Assembly (NCBI GenBank): GCA_001931875.2
Contig: MSJH02000820.1
Location: 1 to 64,000, forward strand
Source: Byssochlamys sp. IMV 00236
Taxonomy: Eukaryota > Ascomycota > Eurotiomycetes > Eurotiales > Thermoascaceae
Direction: 5' to 3'
DNA length: 64,000 nucleotides
The translations under genes and the position numbers were made by a program. Shown piece by piece: positions 12,815 through 26,830 of this stretch (position 1 is the first letter of the stretch; each line of letters opens with the position of its first letter). The notes beneath the pieces were generated by a model that saw nothing but the letters and a program-made list of their open reading frames with translations, made no database searches and was not told the DNA's origin.

Positions 12815-15800
12815 GGGCATATACCTCGGCCTAGCTGGGGCTAAGCTTAGCCCACCCTAGGAGCTTAGCCCACCCTAGAGCTTATCCTTGGCTGGGTTAA
12901 GCTTAACCTACCTTATATATAGATTAAGTATAAGCTTGGCATAAGCCGATTATATAATTAATATAAGATTAGCTTATTTAAGGATTAATAATAATATTTA
13001 TATAATAAAACTCTTTAGAATTTGTAATATATATATATATAATAGCTAATATAAAGCTAAGTACTATTACTTTTTCCCTAAATATTTAAAAATAGCTAAG
13101 AATTAAGTAACTATAACTAATAACTAAGTTAATAATATTTTTAGTTAATAGCTGTATAATATTTCTATCTAGGTATATTAATATAATTCTTATAAAGGCC
13201 TAGTAAATACTAAGTATATATTTAGTATCTATTATATTTAAACTAGATATTAACTTATTATAGAATAAACTTATATAAAACTATAATTTTCATAAAGTAT
13301 ACCTAAACTAATTTAAGGATATAATAAATAATTAAAGCAATATCTATTCCTATATAAAAAGTAAAAATAAAAAATTTAAGATATATCTTAAATTTCCTCT
13401 TTATATAGGACTTAATTAAATATATTTTTTTTATATAAGTTTTAGTAGGGTATATATTAAATATATTTAGGAAGCTATTTTTTTTATAAATATTATTATT
13501 AGCCGCAATAATATCTCTAAGATTATAGTTAATAATATTTAAGATAAGTTATTTATTCCTAAATATCTAATAACTTATTTTAGTAGTATCTTATATTTTA
13601 TTTATTAAAAGAATCCTTTATCTTATAACTATTTTAATATAAATATCTATTAAATATTTTAATAACTTTTATTAAAGGTATATCTATACCTTATCTTAAG
13701 CAGATATTTAATATATTATAAATATATGCTAAGTATAGCTTAAATCTAGTTTAGGCTTTATGTTTAAGGTAATTATAAAACTCTATCTCTTCTATTTTTT
13801 TAAAAGGATAAAAAAGATAAAATTTAAAGTAAGGTATATTATTAGGCATATAAATACAGCAGTATTAAATATTATAAATATATATTAGAGTATATATTTA
13901 GATAATGCTATAAATATAGCTATATTAAACTAAATATCTTTAAAATACTTTATAAAGAAGCAGGCTATATATCTGATATTACTTCTGCTAGTAAATTTTT
14001 TAAAAAAAAAAATTAAAAATTAGTATAATAGATTTTTTTATTTTTAGAATTAATAATTAATAGAGTATTATTTTTATTTAAAAAGTAAAATATAAGTATA
14101 TTTAAATTAAACTCCGGTAATCTTTAAACGGTATAAAATAAGTTTAACTCTATATTTAATCTCGGTATATATTAAATATATCCTTAGCTATTAGTTATCT
14201 TTATTAATTGCCTATTAGCAAGTGATTTTAAATTATAGTATACTATATAAGCTATCTCTATATATATAGCTTAAATTTATATATCTTATTTATATACCTT
14301 AATAGCTTATAAGATATATAGTACTAATACTTCTATTTAATCTATTTATACTTATATTAATTATATTACTTTAAGATATATAACTTGCAGTAAGTATTTG
14401 CTTTATATATATTAGATATATACTAATTATAAGTCTAGGATTTAATTACCCTTAAGATATATCTAAAGTCCTATATAAAAAATATAATATTTTAATTAAT
14501 ATTTTTATTTTTTATAATTAGGATTATTTTCCTTTTATCCTTTTTATTTATTAAGAAGATTATATATATTTTCCTCTGTTACTAACTAAGTTAAGTTAAG
14601 ATTTTGTTTAAAAACTTACAGATCTAATTAATTAAGGAGATATTCTTACTATAACTGTGTATATATTATATATATCTTAAGCCTATATTCTATATATGCT
14701 GACTAGATATTTATAGACAAATTCTTAATATTTCCCGAAGTATATATATTTAAACAAAAATATTAAGGTTAAGCTCTAAATTTAATTAGAGCTTCTTTAA
14801 ATATTAAGGATAAAATTGCTTATTTAATTTAAAAATAAAAACTTCTATAATACTTATTTAGTTTAAATATTATTAGTTAGAATCTATTCTTATTATATAT
14901 TTTATATATACTAATACTATATAGAGGTTATATAAGAGTATAAGTTTAATTAATATAGAGAAAGTAATAAATAATAAATTTGCATAATTAATATTAATAA
15001 AACTAGAGAATATATTATTATTTATTATATAAATGCTTAAGTAAAAATATTTATAAAAGCTAAATATCTTAAAATAGATTTAGCTTACAAAATAATATTT
15101 AGAAATATAAATATTTTTTTAATCTTAAGCTAGAATTCTGAAGCTAGATATATATTTAACTTCTCCTTATTATATATTTAGCATATACTAACTTTATATT
15201 AGGGATTAATACCTATTACTATGCTTTTATCTCTTTATAAACTTATTATATATATTTTTAAATATTTAAATTACTATTTTAAATATTATTATAAGCTATA
15301 TATTAATATATTTAATAGGCATATATTTTAAATAGAGAAGGGATACAGATTATTATTATAGATATATATAAGAAATAAGTATCTAGTTAATATTATCTTA
15401 ATAGATATAAAGTATATGCTAAATATATTTAGGCTTTAATAACTATTTATATTTTATTTATTCTTCTCTTAACTAGTAAGAATATTTTAAGTATATACTT
15501 ATCTTCTACTAAATATATATTAAATATAATTTTTATAAAAAGTTTAAAAGATCTTATTCTTTTATCTATTAATTAAAATATTTATAAAATCTATATTCTT
15601 ACCAAAAAATCCTTTAAACTATATATTAATAGGGTAAGAAATATCTAGATATTAAAAAATAGCTTTAAAATAAAATAAAACTATAGATTCTTACTATATT
15701 ATTACAAGAAATATTAAAAATCCCTTTTAAATAATAGAGTTATACTTAAAAGTATACTAGATTATCTAAAAATAATTATTTCTAAGATAATTATAATATA

Positions 15801-18800
15801 GGGAAAAACCTATCTTTATTAGGGGCTATTTAATAATATATCTATATTTAATATATGCTTAATATCTATTTAGCATAGATTAAATACTAATAAAGCTAAT
15901 TTATATTTAATCTATAATAATATATAGAAGATATTACTAAATAATAAGAGCTTTTTAGTTATAGTATTAATAATATATAGCAAAATTATAGTAATATTAT
16001 ATAAATCTCCTAATAGATATAAAGAAATAATAAGATAAAAGTTTAATATGCCTTTAAACATATGCTAAATATATTTTTTAAACTAATAGAATTAAAGAAC
16101 TGCTAATTATTAAATAAATTAATCTTATTTACTATTTAATCCTAATAATCCCTATAATATACCTTTAAATAATAATAATAATTAATCTTCTAATAAAGAT
16201 ATTAATTTTAAAGTTATTTTAATATCTTTATTTAAACCTTCTATTAAATATATATTAACTAAAAATAAAATATCTATAAAATATATACTAAGCAGAGATT
16301 AAAAAAGGAGTCAATCTAAAGGTTCTAATTATTATTAGAGCTAGGTTTAATCTAAGACTAAATAGATTAAGCTAAGCTCTAAAAAATTAGACTTAGATTA
16401 TTATTCTTAATATAAATTAAATACAGAGTATATATTAAATAGAGGTTAAAAAAGGAATTAATCTAAAGATTCTAATTATTATTAGAGCCAGATTTAATCT
16501 AAGACTAAATAGATTAAGCTAAACTTTAAAAAATTAGATTTAGATTATTATTCTTAATATAGATTAAGTATAGAATATATATTAAATAGAGATTAAAAAA
16601 GAGATTAAAGAAGAGATTAATCTAGAGGTTTTAATTATTATTAAAGCTAAGTTTAATCTAAGATTAAGCAGATTAAGCTAAGCTTTAAAAAATTAGATTT
16701 AGATTATATTTCTTAACATAGATTAAGTATAAAGTATATATTAAATAAAGATTAAAAAAAGGGTCAATTTAAAGATTCTAATTATTATTAAAGCTAAGTT
16801 TAATTTAAAATTAAATAAACTAAGCTAAGCTTTAAAGAATTAAACTTAGATTATTATTTTTAATATAGATTAAATATAGAGTATATATTAAATAGAGGTT
16901 AAGAAAAAGATTAACCTAGAGATTCTAATTATTATTAAAGCTAAGTTTAATCTAAGATTAAATAGACTAAGCTAAGCTCTAAAAAATTAGACTTAGATTA
17001 TTATTCTTAATATAGATTAAGTATAGAGTATATATTAAATAAAGGTTAAGAAAAAAATTAATTTAGAGGTTTTAATTATTATTAGAGCTAGGTTTAATCT
17101 AAAATTAAATAGATTAAGCTAAGCTCTAAAAAATTAGACTTAAATTATATTTCTTAATATAAATTAAATAAAAAGTATATATTAAATAAAGGTTAAGAAA
17201 AAGATAGATTTAAAGATTTTAATTATATTTAAGGCTAGGTTTAATTTAATACTATCCTAATACCTAAAAAAATTTAAACCTCTTTATTAGATTTAAATAG
17301 CTCTGCTAATTTTAATCTAAAGCATATATTAACTCTATATCTGGCATATATTATCTAAAAATTAAATATAGATTCTAAATAGAATAGAGCTTATATATAC
17401 TATAGCAGAGGACTTTTATTAGAAGAAATAGTAAAAACTAATTTTATTATTTAATTAAGAGAAATAATAGAGTAAAGGCAATAAGAATTTAAATAAGAAA
17501 GAGAAAAATTATTATAGCAGTTTATATAATAAATATATATATTTATATAGCTATAGTTATATAATAAATATATATATATATTTCTTTTTCCCCTATAATA
17601 AGAATAAATAAAAAAATAAAGAATATTATATTATAATTATTTAAAGATATAGAAAAATAGTCTTTAAATATAAAAATTTAATATTAAACTAAAGTTTAGT
17701 ATTAATAATCTTTAAATATAAGAGCTTAATATTAAACCGAAGTTTAGTATTAAGCATATACTTAGGGGAGAGCTAGGCTTAAATATCTATATATTTAAGG
17801 CCTCTAAAAACTTATCCTTAAAAGAGAAGATTATAACTTATAAATATAAACTTAATATATACTCTATATATAAAAGAGAAGAACTTATTAATAAATTTAG
17901 TATTATAGCTATTAGTATTATAAAGATATTTATAGCTATAACTATAAATATAGCTATACTTTAGTTTAATTAATATTTCCTTATTAATAGTATATTTATT
18001 TATATATTTATTATAAGATATAGACTATCTGCGCTTTAATAGAGTTAAGGTAAGATCTATATTATAACCTAATTTAATATATATATAGGATAAATTAAAA
18101 GGCTATTTATTATTATTTTTATTATTATTATCTTATAGTAATAAGATATTTTTAGTCTATATAAGGTTAGTATATATATAATATAGGCAAGGATATATTT
18201 ACTGCGCATTTATAAAATAAAATTAATAAAGATATAGGATACTAGAATAAAGGCTAAAATTAGTTAAAATTAATATTAGACATATACTAAATATATCTAA
18301 AAAGCCTGCTAAAAATTATAAGTTATATATAAATAATAATATAAATAGCAATATAAATAGTAAAGAAGATAATATATAGATTCTATTTATATATTAATAT
18401 ATACTGAATTTATTTTTTAATAAAATTAGCTCCTATAATTATTTCTAAATTTATTATTAGTATAAGCTACTTCTTTATAGAATATACTAATATCCTTAAT
18501 TAGTATACTTCTTATACTAGAAGAAATATTAGCTTAATATAAGCTCTATATATACCTAAGACTTACTATAGTTTATAAATAAAATTAGTATCTTATTATT
18601 TACTAAGCAAAATATATTTAATTAGTATATTATATATTATTAATATAGCTCTAATATATATAGAATAGATCTTAAACTTATTATAGCCTAATTATCTTCT
18701 TATTTATAATTATATTACTAGTTTTTATACTATAGTTTAATATTATAGCAGATTAATATATATTTAATATATATTAAAGATAATAATATACTTACCCCTA

Positions 18801-19799
18801 GGTATATAATTCTTATATAATATTATAACTTTAACTATTAGTATATTATATATATATAGAACTTATATTAAACTTATAATAGGCTATAAATTAATAATTT
18901 TATTATATATAAGTAGGCTATTTATATTTATCTATACCTAATAATTATAGAAGCTTAATATATACTTAATTAATTTTAAAGAAAAGATTTATATATTTCT
19001 ATTTATACTTAAAATAGAAGATTTAAGAGTTAATATATAGGCATTTTCCTTAGCAATAATTACAGGCATTATTTATATTTAGCGCGCTTCTAGTATATAT
19101 ATAATATTTACTTATTAAATTTCTTATTTTTTTATTTAGCTATAGTATATAAGTTTAAGATCTATATTAGATTTAGATTAAAAACTAGGCCTATTTTTAT
19201 TTAATATATGCTTAATATTAAATAAAGATATACTTACTATAATAATACCTGTAGTTTATTAGATTACTTGCTAATAAAACTATATTATAGATAAAAAATT
19301 CCTTTAAATATAGTAGCATTTTTATAGTTATATAGCAGTAATATAAGAGGGTAAATTATAGTGCTATAAAGGCAAGGCAAAGGCATTATTAAGAAGGTTA
19401 AAGATAATATAAATAATATAAACTTCTATATAATAGGATTTTAATATTATTTTAGCATATATTTAATAACTGCTTTTATATATATTGCCTTAGTAAACTG
19501 CGCAGAATAATATTAGTTCTAGCTCTTTATATATATCTTAATATTGCTTTAATTTATGCTTAATATATACTATAATATAGCGCAGAGCATATGCTATATA
19601 TAGTTCTTAATAAATATAGTTTATTGCAATATAATATAAAAACTTTATTATAAGTTATATAAGCTATATATATATTAAGCCTACTTAAATGCTATATTAA
19701 AACTAACTTAGTGTCTAAATTAAACCTAGATTTTTCTTAAGTAGGCTGAGCTTTTTAGGTAGGCTAAGCTTAGCCCCGGCTGGGCTAAGCTATATCCCG
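12815..19799. mobile_element. Inner 7-kb TIR DNA transposon, inverted copy inside the outer copy
   Basis: Its left end GGGCATATACCTCGGCCTAG matches the reverse complement of the right end of the outer copy. Its right end, reverse complemented, is CGGGATATAGCCCAGC-like and matches the outer left end. 14931-19799 is the reverse complement of 7946-12814 with no net length change (paired coordinates sum to about 27745), and 12815 to about 14930 is the reverse complement of about 19810-21924. Length is 6985 bp against 6984 for the outer copy. No intact transposase is visible. Confidence 0.85.
16270..17250. repeat. 147-bp tandem repeat array, inverted copy
   Basis: This is the mirror of the array at 10495-11475. 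The complementary landmark occurs at 16321, 16468, 16627, 16774, 16921, 17068 and 17215, with the 159-bp unit in the matching position. The array therefore predates the self-insertion. Confidence 0.85.
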
Positions 19800-19809
19800 T
19801 ATTCTTATA
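19800..19809. repeat. 10-bp target duplication of inner TIR element, right copy
   Basis: TATTCTTATA, identical to 12805-12814, directly after the inner right terminus. Confidence 0.9.
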
Positions 19810-21924
19810 TAACCCCTATATAATATTAGTATATGCAAAATATATAGTAAGAATAGATTCTAACCGGCAATATTTAAACTAAATAAGTATTGCAGAAGTT
19901 TTTATTTTTAAATTAAATAAGTAATTTTATCCTTAATATTTAAAGAAGCTTTAATTAAATTTAGAGCTTAATCTTAATACTTTTATTTAAATATATATAC
20001 TTTAAGAGATATTAAGAATTTATTTATAAGTATCTAATTAGTATATGCAGAATATAGGCTTAAGATATATATAATATATGTGCAGTTATAATAAGAATAT
20101 CTTCTTAATTAATTAGATCTATAAGTTCTTAAATAAAATTTTAACTTAATTTAGTTAATAATAAAAGAAAATATATATAATCTTTTTAATAAATAAGAAG
20201 GATAAAAGGAAAATAATCCTAATTATAAGGAATAAAAATATTAATTAAAATATTATATTCTTTATATAAGACTTTAAATATATTTTAAAGATAGTTAAAT
20301 CCTAGACCTATAATTAGCATATGCCTAGTATATATAAAGCAAATACCTATTATAAGTTATATACCTTAAAGTAGTATAATTAATATAGATATAAATAGAT
20401 TAAATAAGAGTATTAATACTATATATCCTATAAGCTACTAAAATATATAGATAAGGCATATAAATTTAAGCTATATATATAGAGATAGCTTGTGTAATAT
20501 ATTATAGTTTAAAATTACTTACTAATAAATAACTAATAAAAGTAATTAGTAGCTAAGGATATATTTAATATATGCTGAGATTAAATATAGAGTTAAACTT
20601 ATTTTATACCGTTTAAAGATTACTAAAGTTTAATTTAAGTATATTTATATTTTATTTTCTAGATAAAAATAATGCCCTGCTAATTATTAATTCTAAAAAT
20701 AAAGAAATCTATTATATTAATTTTTAGTTTCTTTTTTAAAAAATTTACTAATAGAAGTAGTATTAGATATATAGCCTACTTCTTTATAAAGTATTTTAAA
20801 GATATTTAGTTTAATATAATTATATTTATAATGTTATTTAAGTATATACTTTAATATATACTTATAATATTTAATACTGCTGCATTTATATGCCTAATAA
20901 TATATCTTACTTTAAATTTTATTTTTTTTATCCTTTTAAAGAAGTAAAAGAGATAAGATCTTATAATTGCTTTAAATATAAAGCTTAAACTAGATTTAAG
21001 CTATACTTAATATATGCTTATAATATATTAAATATCTATTTAAAATAAGATATAGATATATCTTTAATAAAAGTTGTTAAAATATTTAATAAATATTTAT
21101 ATTAAAATAGTTATAAGGTAAAAAATTCTTTTAATAGATAAAATATAAGATATTACTAAAATAAGTTATTAAATATTTAAGAATAAATAATTTATCTTAA
21201 ATATTATTAATTATAATCTTAGAGATATTATTATAGCTAATAATAATGCCTATAAAAAAAATAGCCTCTTAGATATATTTAATATATATTTTGCTAGAAC
21301 TTATATAAAAAGAATATATTTAATTAAGTCCTATATAAAGAGGAAATTTAAGATATATCTTAAATTTTTTATTTTTATTTTTTATATAAAAATAGACACT
21401 GCTTTAATTACTTATTATATCTTTAAACTAGTTTAAATATACTTTATAAAGGTTATAGTTCTATATAAATTTACTTTATAGTAAGTTAGTATCTAGTCTA
21501 AATATAATAGATACTAAATATATATTTAATATCTGCTAGGCCTTTATAAGAATTATATTAATATATTTAGATAGGAATATTATACAGTTATTAATTAAGA
21601 ATACTATTAATTTAGCTATTAATTATAATTACTTAATTCTTAGCTATTTTTAAGTATTTAGAAAAAAAGTAATAGTATTTAGCTTTATATTAGCTATTAT
21701 ATATATATATATTATAAATTTTAAAAAGTTTTATTATATAAATATTATTATTAATTCTTAAATAGGCTAATTTTATATTAATTATATAATTGGCTTATGC
21801 TGAGCTTATATTTAATCTATATATAAGGTAAGTTAAGCTTAACTTAGCTAAGGATAAGCTCTAAAATAGGCTGAGCTCCTAGAGTAGGCTAAGCTTAGCC
21901 CCGGCTAAGCTAAGGTATATGCCT

Positions 21925-21934
21925 AAAGAAGTCT
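21925..21934. repeat. 10-bp target duplication of outer TIR element, right copy
   Basis: AAAGAAGTCT, identical to 7936-7945, directly after the outer right terminus. Confidence 0.9.
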
Positions 21935-24900
21935 TTAAGAAAAAATCTTATAAGCTTAAAGAATTAAATAATATACTTTTTAAAAATTTAATTTATAAAA
22001 ATTACTTAAAAGGCTATTATTTATAAAAAGGTTAAAATAAAATACTAATTATAAGTAATAATATAATATTTAAGTAAGAAAATTAATAACTAAATAATAA
22101 TAATAATAATATAGACTAAATATTACCTAGATTAAAATATATAGTTATTATTCTAATACTCTCCTTTTAAAAATATTAGCTTAAAAAGAGAGAAATAGAA
22201 AACTAGCAGTAAAATAAATTTAATATTAAATAAAAAATTAGTTTAAAAGGAGAAGAAATAAAAGAATAATAATAAAATAAATATTAATACTATAATAAGA
22301 AGAGAAAAAAAGTAAATTTAAGATAAAAGCGTCTTCTTTAAGAAAGAGAAAGGATTTAAAGATATTTAATAATAATTAAAAAAGAAAAAAAAGAGAGATA
22401 ATTAAAAAATATATAATATTAATTTAAATGTCTTAAAAAAGTCTATAAATAAAGCTAAAAATAGAAAATATTAGATAAAGAATATAAATAATAAATAAAG
22501 AATTCTTATCTTATTATAAAAACCTTATTTTTTATATTATATAATATTATAGCAGAAGTAATTAAAGATTAAATTAAACTAAACTTAACCTTATTTTATT
22601 TTTTAAATATATCTTTTTACTTAGAAATTATTTTAAAGAGTTATTTTATAAAGATATATATTAAAAATAGAAAAAAATATATTAAAAATATAAAATATTA
22701 TCTATTAGAATAAAGCTCTTTAACTTAGAATATATATATATACTATAGTTAGTAAAATTTATAAGCTTATAAAAAAATAATAAGTAAGGCTAATAATAAA
22801 GAAGAGAAAGTTTAATTTATAAATAATATAATAGTAATTATTTTAAATTTTTAAAGCAGATATAATAAAATAGCTAATAATTTTTATAATTTCTTAAACT
22901 AATAGGAGCTATTAGAAGAAATAAAAAAGAAAGAAGTATTAACTATTAATAAACTAAAAGAATTAAAAATATAAGTAAAAAAGAATTATAAATATATTAA
23001 TAAAGGTTACTATAAAGCTATAAAGAAATAAGGCTAAGAGACTATAGATTAAGTCTTATTAATTATTAAATAATTATATTAAACCTTAATAACTATAGGA
23101 AAATTAGCTTTTAATATTAAAGATTAAAAAATAATAGCTATATATTTAGTAAAAATATAAATTAATAGACTTTATAATATTAGGAGATAAAGAATATTAA
23201 TTAAAAAGAGCCTTTAACTAATTAATATTAGAAAAATAAAAGATATCTTAAGAAAAGCTCTTAGCAGAGAAAAACTAATTTTTTAAAAGCCTATTAATAA
23301 AAAGCTATAAAAGGTTAAAATAAAAATAAAGAAAAATAATCTTTTAAAAGAGATTATAGGAGGAAAAAAAATATTAAATAAAAAATTTAGATAAGAGCTT
23401 ATTAATAAATCTAATATTAAATAAAGGAAAGAAAAGTATAAAAAAAAAAGGAGAAAAAAAAAAGAGAATTAAAAGTCTTAAAAAACTAAAAAGGGAAAAG
23501 AAGCTTAAAACTTAAGATAAGGAGAAATAGCTAGAAAAAAAATATAAATATAAAATTAGCATATCTATATTAATAAAAAAAGCTATTATTAACTTAAAAA
23601 ATAAAAAAATATTAAAACTTTTAAAGGAAGAAAAGATTAAACCTATAGCTATATATTAAATTTATATTAAAAAAGTATAAAATATAATAAGATTAAGAAG
23701 TATAGAAAATAATATCTTTAAAAAAAAATTAAAAATGCTTATAGATAATAATAATAACCTTAAATATTAAAGTATTAATATAGACTACTAGAAATAGTTT
23801 TAATAAAAATAGAGATTTAATACTAACTTTAAGAATTATTACTATCTAGATAAGAGAAAAACTAAAATATAGTTTTAGCTAAATAGACTAAATATAAGTA
23901 TTAAAAAAGTTAGAGAAGTTTTATAATAGATTAATTCTAAAAAGATTAACTTAATTTATAAACTATATATATAATTATTAGCTAATATAATTAATATAAA
24001 AGAGAATATATCTATAAAAGAAGCTAAAGAAGTATTAAAAGTAGTTAAAAATATAAAGCTAGTAATAATAAAGTAATAAAAAAAGGGATTATTTAAAGCA
24101 ATAAACTATTCTTATAGAAATTTATTTAAAAAAATTAAATAATTTATAAGTAAAACTTTTAAAAGTAAATAAATAATAGAATCTTTTAATAAAGCCTTAA
24201 AAATTAATATAAAGACTTCTTTTTCTATAGTAAATCTAAAAGACCTCTTTATTAAGAAAAAAACTAAGTATTTAAAAAATATATAAAATGCTAAAACTAT
24301 ATAGTTTAAAAATAATTTAAAGGCTAAATAAATATTAAGTATATTTAGTAATAGCTAAGTTAAAAAAAGAATAAAAAGTCTTATTTTAAGAAGTTTTAAA
24401 AATATAGAAGATAAAAATAATATAAAAATTAAAAAAACCTTATCTAAAGATCTTTCTCCTAAGAAATTTCTAGTATTAAAAATAGTTTAACTATTTAAAG
24501 ATCTTAAATTAATTAATATAAATATTTCTAATAATATACCTAGTAGCTTATATTATAAAGCTTAAAATAACTTATATAAGGCTAAAAAATATCTTAAATC
24601 TAAATATAGGGATAGAAAATATTTTAACTTAAATAAAGAAGATTTTACCTTAAATAAAATATAAGATTAATATATCTAGTTAAATATTATAATAAAGGAG
24701 GATTTTAATTATTAAGAAGTAAATAGAGTTTTTTAAATTATATTCTTTAAAAAAAAACTAATAAAAAGAATATTATAATATACTATTATAAAAGTAAAAG
24801 TAGCCTTTTATTATAAGAAAGAGAATAAAGAATTAATAGAGCTTAAGAATTTATCTTAAAGTATTCTTTAAAAGGTTATTACTTAAAATATCTAGGTTTA

Positions 24901-25546
24901 CTTAATCTAATTAATATTATATAATTATAATAAATATAAGTTATAGATCTAGTATCTTAAGGAATATAAACTAAAAATATTAAATATAGAAACTATAATC
25001 CCTAAAGAAGTAATAAAATAAGGCTTTATAATCTTAGAGATTAAACTAATTATTAAAAATAAGTTTAAAGAAATTATAAACTTAAAAGATATTATATTTA
25101 AGTAAGAAGAAGTAACTTTTATTAATAATTTATATTAGCTAATATTAGAGAATTAGGAAATAAATCTTAATAATATCTACTATTTTAATTATAAGGAATA
25201 AGATAAGATAAAATTTAATTAAGAAGAATCTAAGCCTTTTAATATTTAAATAAATAAAGTTATAGCTATAGGCAAAGTAATATTTAATTAATTAAACTAA
25301 GATTGCTAAAAAATTAAAGTAAAGCTATATTTTATATTAAAGTAAAATATATTATTAGTTTAAGATTATCTATAAAAGAAAGAAACTTAGCTTTATAAGT
25401 TAAAAATTTTAAAATATATATAATATTAGAAATTAAAGTATTCTTACTTTAAGAATAATTTATAATATTAAAAAGAGAAAATAATATAAACTATAATAAC
25501 TAAAAAAAGCAGATAAGAGTATTTACTCTTAGAGAGAAGAAAGCTA
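21925..25546 (+). mobile_element. Gypsy-2 retrotransposon, internal part 2 (end of integrase plus 3.5 kb)
   Basis: The first 100 bases continue the integrase C-terminal domain cut at 7945 (a KEVFK...YKLKEL...LFKN-like reading, the usual 'EEL-DGT-L-GTF' tail of gypsy integrases). About 3.5 kb then precede the 3' LTR at 25547. I could not recognise any protein there on either strand. It could be an extra ORF of a large gypsy element or another insertion whose ends are lost. Confidence 0.7.
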
Positions 25547-25875
25547 TATAATAAGAAGAATTAGTATAAAGAATATAATTAAGTAAGAGGTTATATACTT
25601 TTATTTAAAGTCTTTAAAAAAGTCTATAAATAAAATAATAGAGAAAATAATATAGATCTTTTAGTTATTTAGAATAAAATAATTAGTTTTATCTTTCTAT
25701 TATTATTTAATATTAGTTTAATATTAGATTATTATTAGTTTACTATATTAGTTTATAATTAAAGCTTTTTCTCTAGCTTTACTTTAAGCTCTAAGGTTAA
25801 ATACTCTTCTCTTCTTTCTCGATACTTACTCGCTTAAAGACTTTATATTAAGTCTTAATATATCTTCTTATAATA
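25547..25875 (+). repeat. Gypsy-2 3' LTR
   Basis: 329-bp direct repeat of 1643-1971, followed by the CTAG target duplication at 25876-25879. Confidence 0.85.
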
Positions 25876-26557
25876 CTAGTAATATTCTAATAGTTTATTA
25901 ATAATACTCTATAAAATTATCTTAATATCTTTTATACTATATACTTTAATAATATTTTAATATATAATATAATTTATTCTAAATATATTTAATATATCTG
26001 CAATATTTTATAGAAACTATATAAAGTAAGCTTATATATAAAGATCTAGAAGTATAAGTTTATTATCTCTAAAATTAAGTTTTTAAGTATTATTATTAGC
26101 TAAGACTATATTAAGATAAACTTAAATAAGGTAAAAATAATTGCTAAATAAAAGACTCTAACTTATATAATTAATATATAAGCCTTTATTAAGTTTAATA
26201 ACTTTTATTATTAATTTATTTATAACTTTTTTAAAATAATTATATTGCTTATAAACTTAATCTAGAAAAGAGTTCTCTTTAATTAAATACTTACTTATTA
26301 ATCTAGTTTTAAAGCCTTAAAAAAAGTATTTATTTAAGCTTTAATCTTAAAGCTATTTAATTAAACCTATAAGATTATAGTTAAAACTAATTTATTTAAT
26401 TATATATTAGCTAAAGTTATATTCTAGTATAATAATAAAAGAATTCTATATCTTATTATATTTTTTTTAAAAAAAGCTCTTTATTATAGAGTATAATTAT
26501 AAAATTTATAATAAAGAACTGCTAATAATTATTTACTGCTTTAAAAAATAGTATCTT
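25876..26557 (+). mobile_element. Gypsy-1 retrotransposon, middle fragment (rest of RT, start of RNase H)
   Basis: The forward frame continues the RT left at 1638: an ATFQ-like block, then FINDTL, then a degraded YLDDILIY block near 25950. Near 26500 the frame reads EYNYKIYNKELLIIIYCF, clearly the RNase H motif (family form E.NYEI.DKELLAI). It stops at 26557, where the copia LTR begins. Confidence 0.8.
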
Positions 26558-26830
26558 AGTTAAAAAGAATAAGTTTAAATAAAATTCCTTAAACTATTTA
26601 ATTAACCTAAAGAGCTAATAATACTTAAGAAGAAAAAGTATTAGCGCATATAGTAGATATAAAATATATTTATATATTCTTAATTAGAGTAATAGATTTT
26701 ATATAAAGCTTAGAAAATAATTTCTCTAAGCTATCTAATTTTATTAAAATAAAATTATTTCTAAAAATTTTCTTAAAGTAAAATCTTTATTATATTAGAA
26801 TTTATTAGTCTTAATTACTATTTTATAATA
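26558..26830 (-). repeat. Copia LTR, low-coordinate copy (3' LTR)
   Basis: This about 270-bp direct repeat matches 31583-31852, with near-constant phase over its whole length. Differences are mostly transitions plus a short indel. Confidence 0.8.

Larger units (their letters stand above)
7946..21924. mobile_element. Outer 7-kb TIR DNA transposon, interrupted by an inverted copy of itself
   Basis: The outer copy consists of 7946-12814 and 19810-21924 (about 6984 bp without the insert). Its ends are inverted repeats: CGGGATATAGCTCGGCCCAG at the left, and at the right the reverse complement of a (G)GGCATATACCT... end that shares the following GGGGCTAAGCTTAGC block. It is flanked by a perfect 10-bp duplication. 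Ten-base duplications with long GC-rich termini are most like Mutator-type (MULE) elements, but I found no transposase motif, so the superfamily is inferred. It carries a 147-bp tandem array. Confidence 0.85.

Noticed and set aside
7946..21924. Centromere or telomere-associated satellite
   Set aside because: The inverted structure and exact 10-bp target duplications show nested transposons instead; no telomeric repeats were seen.
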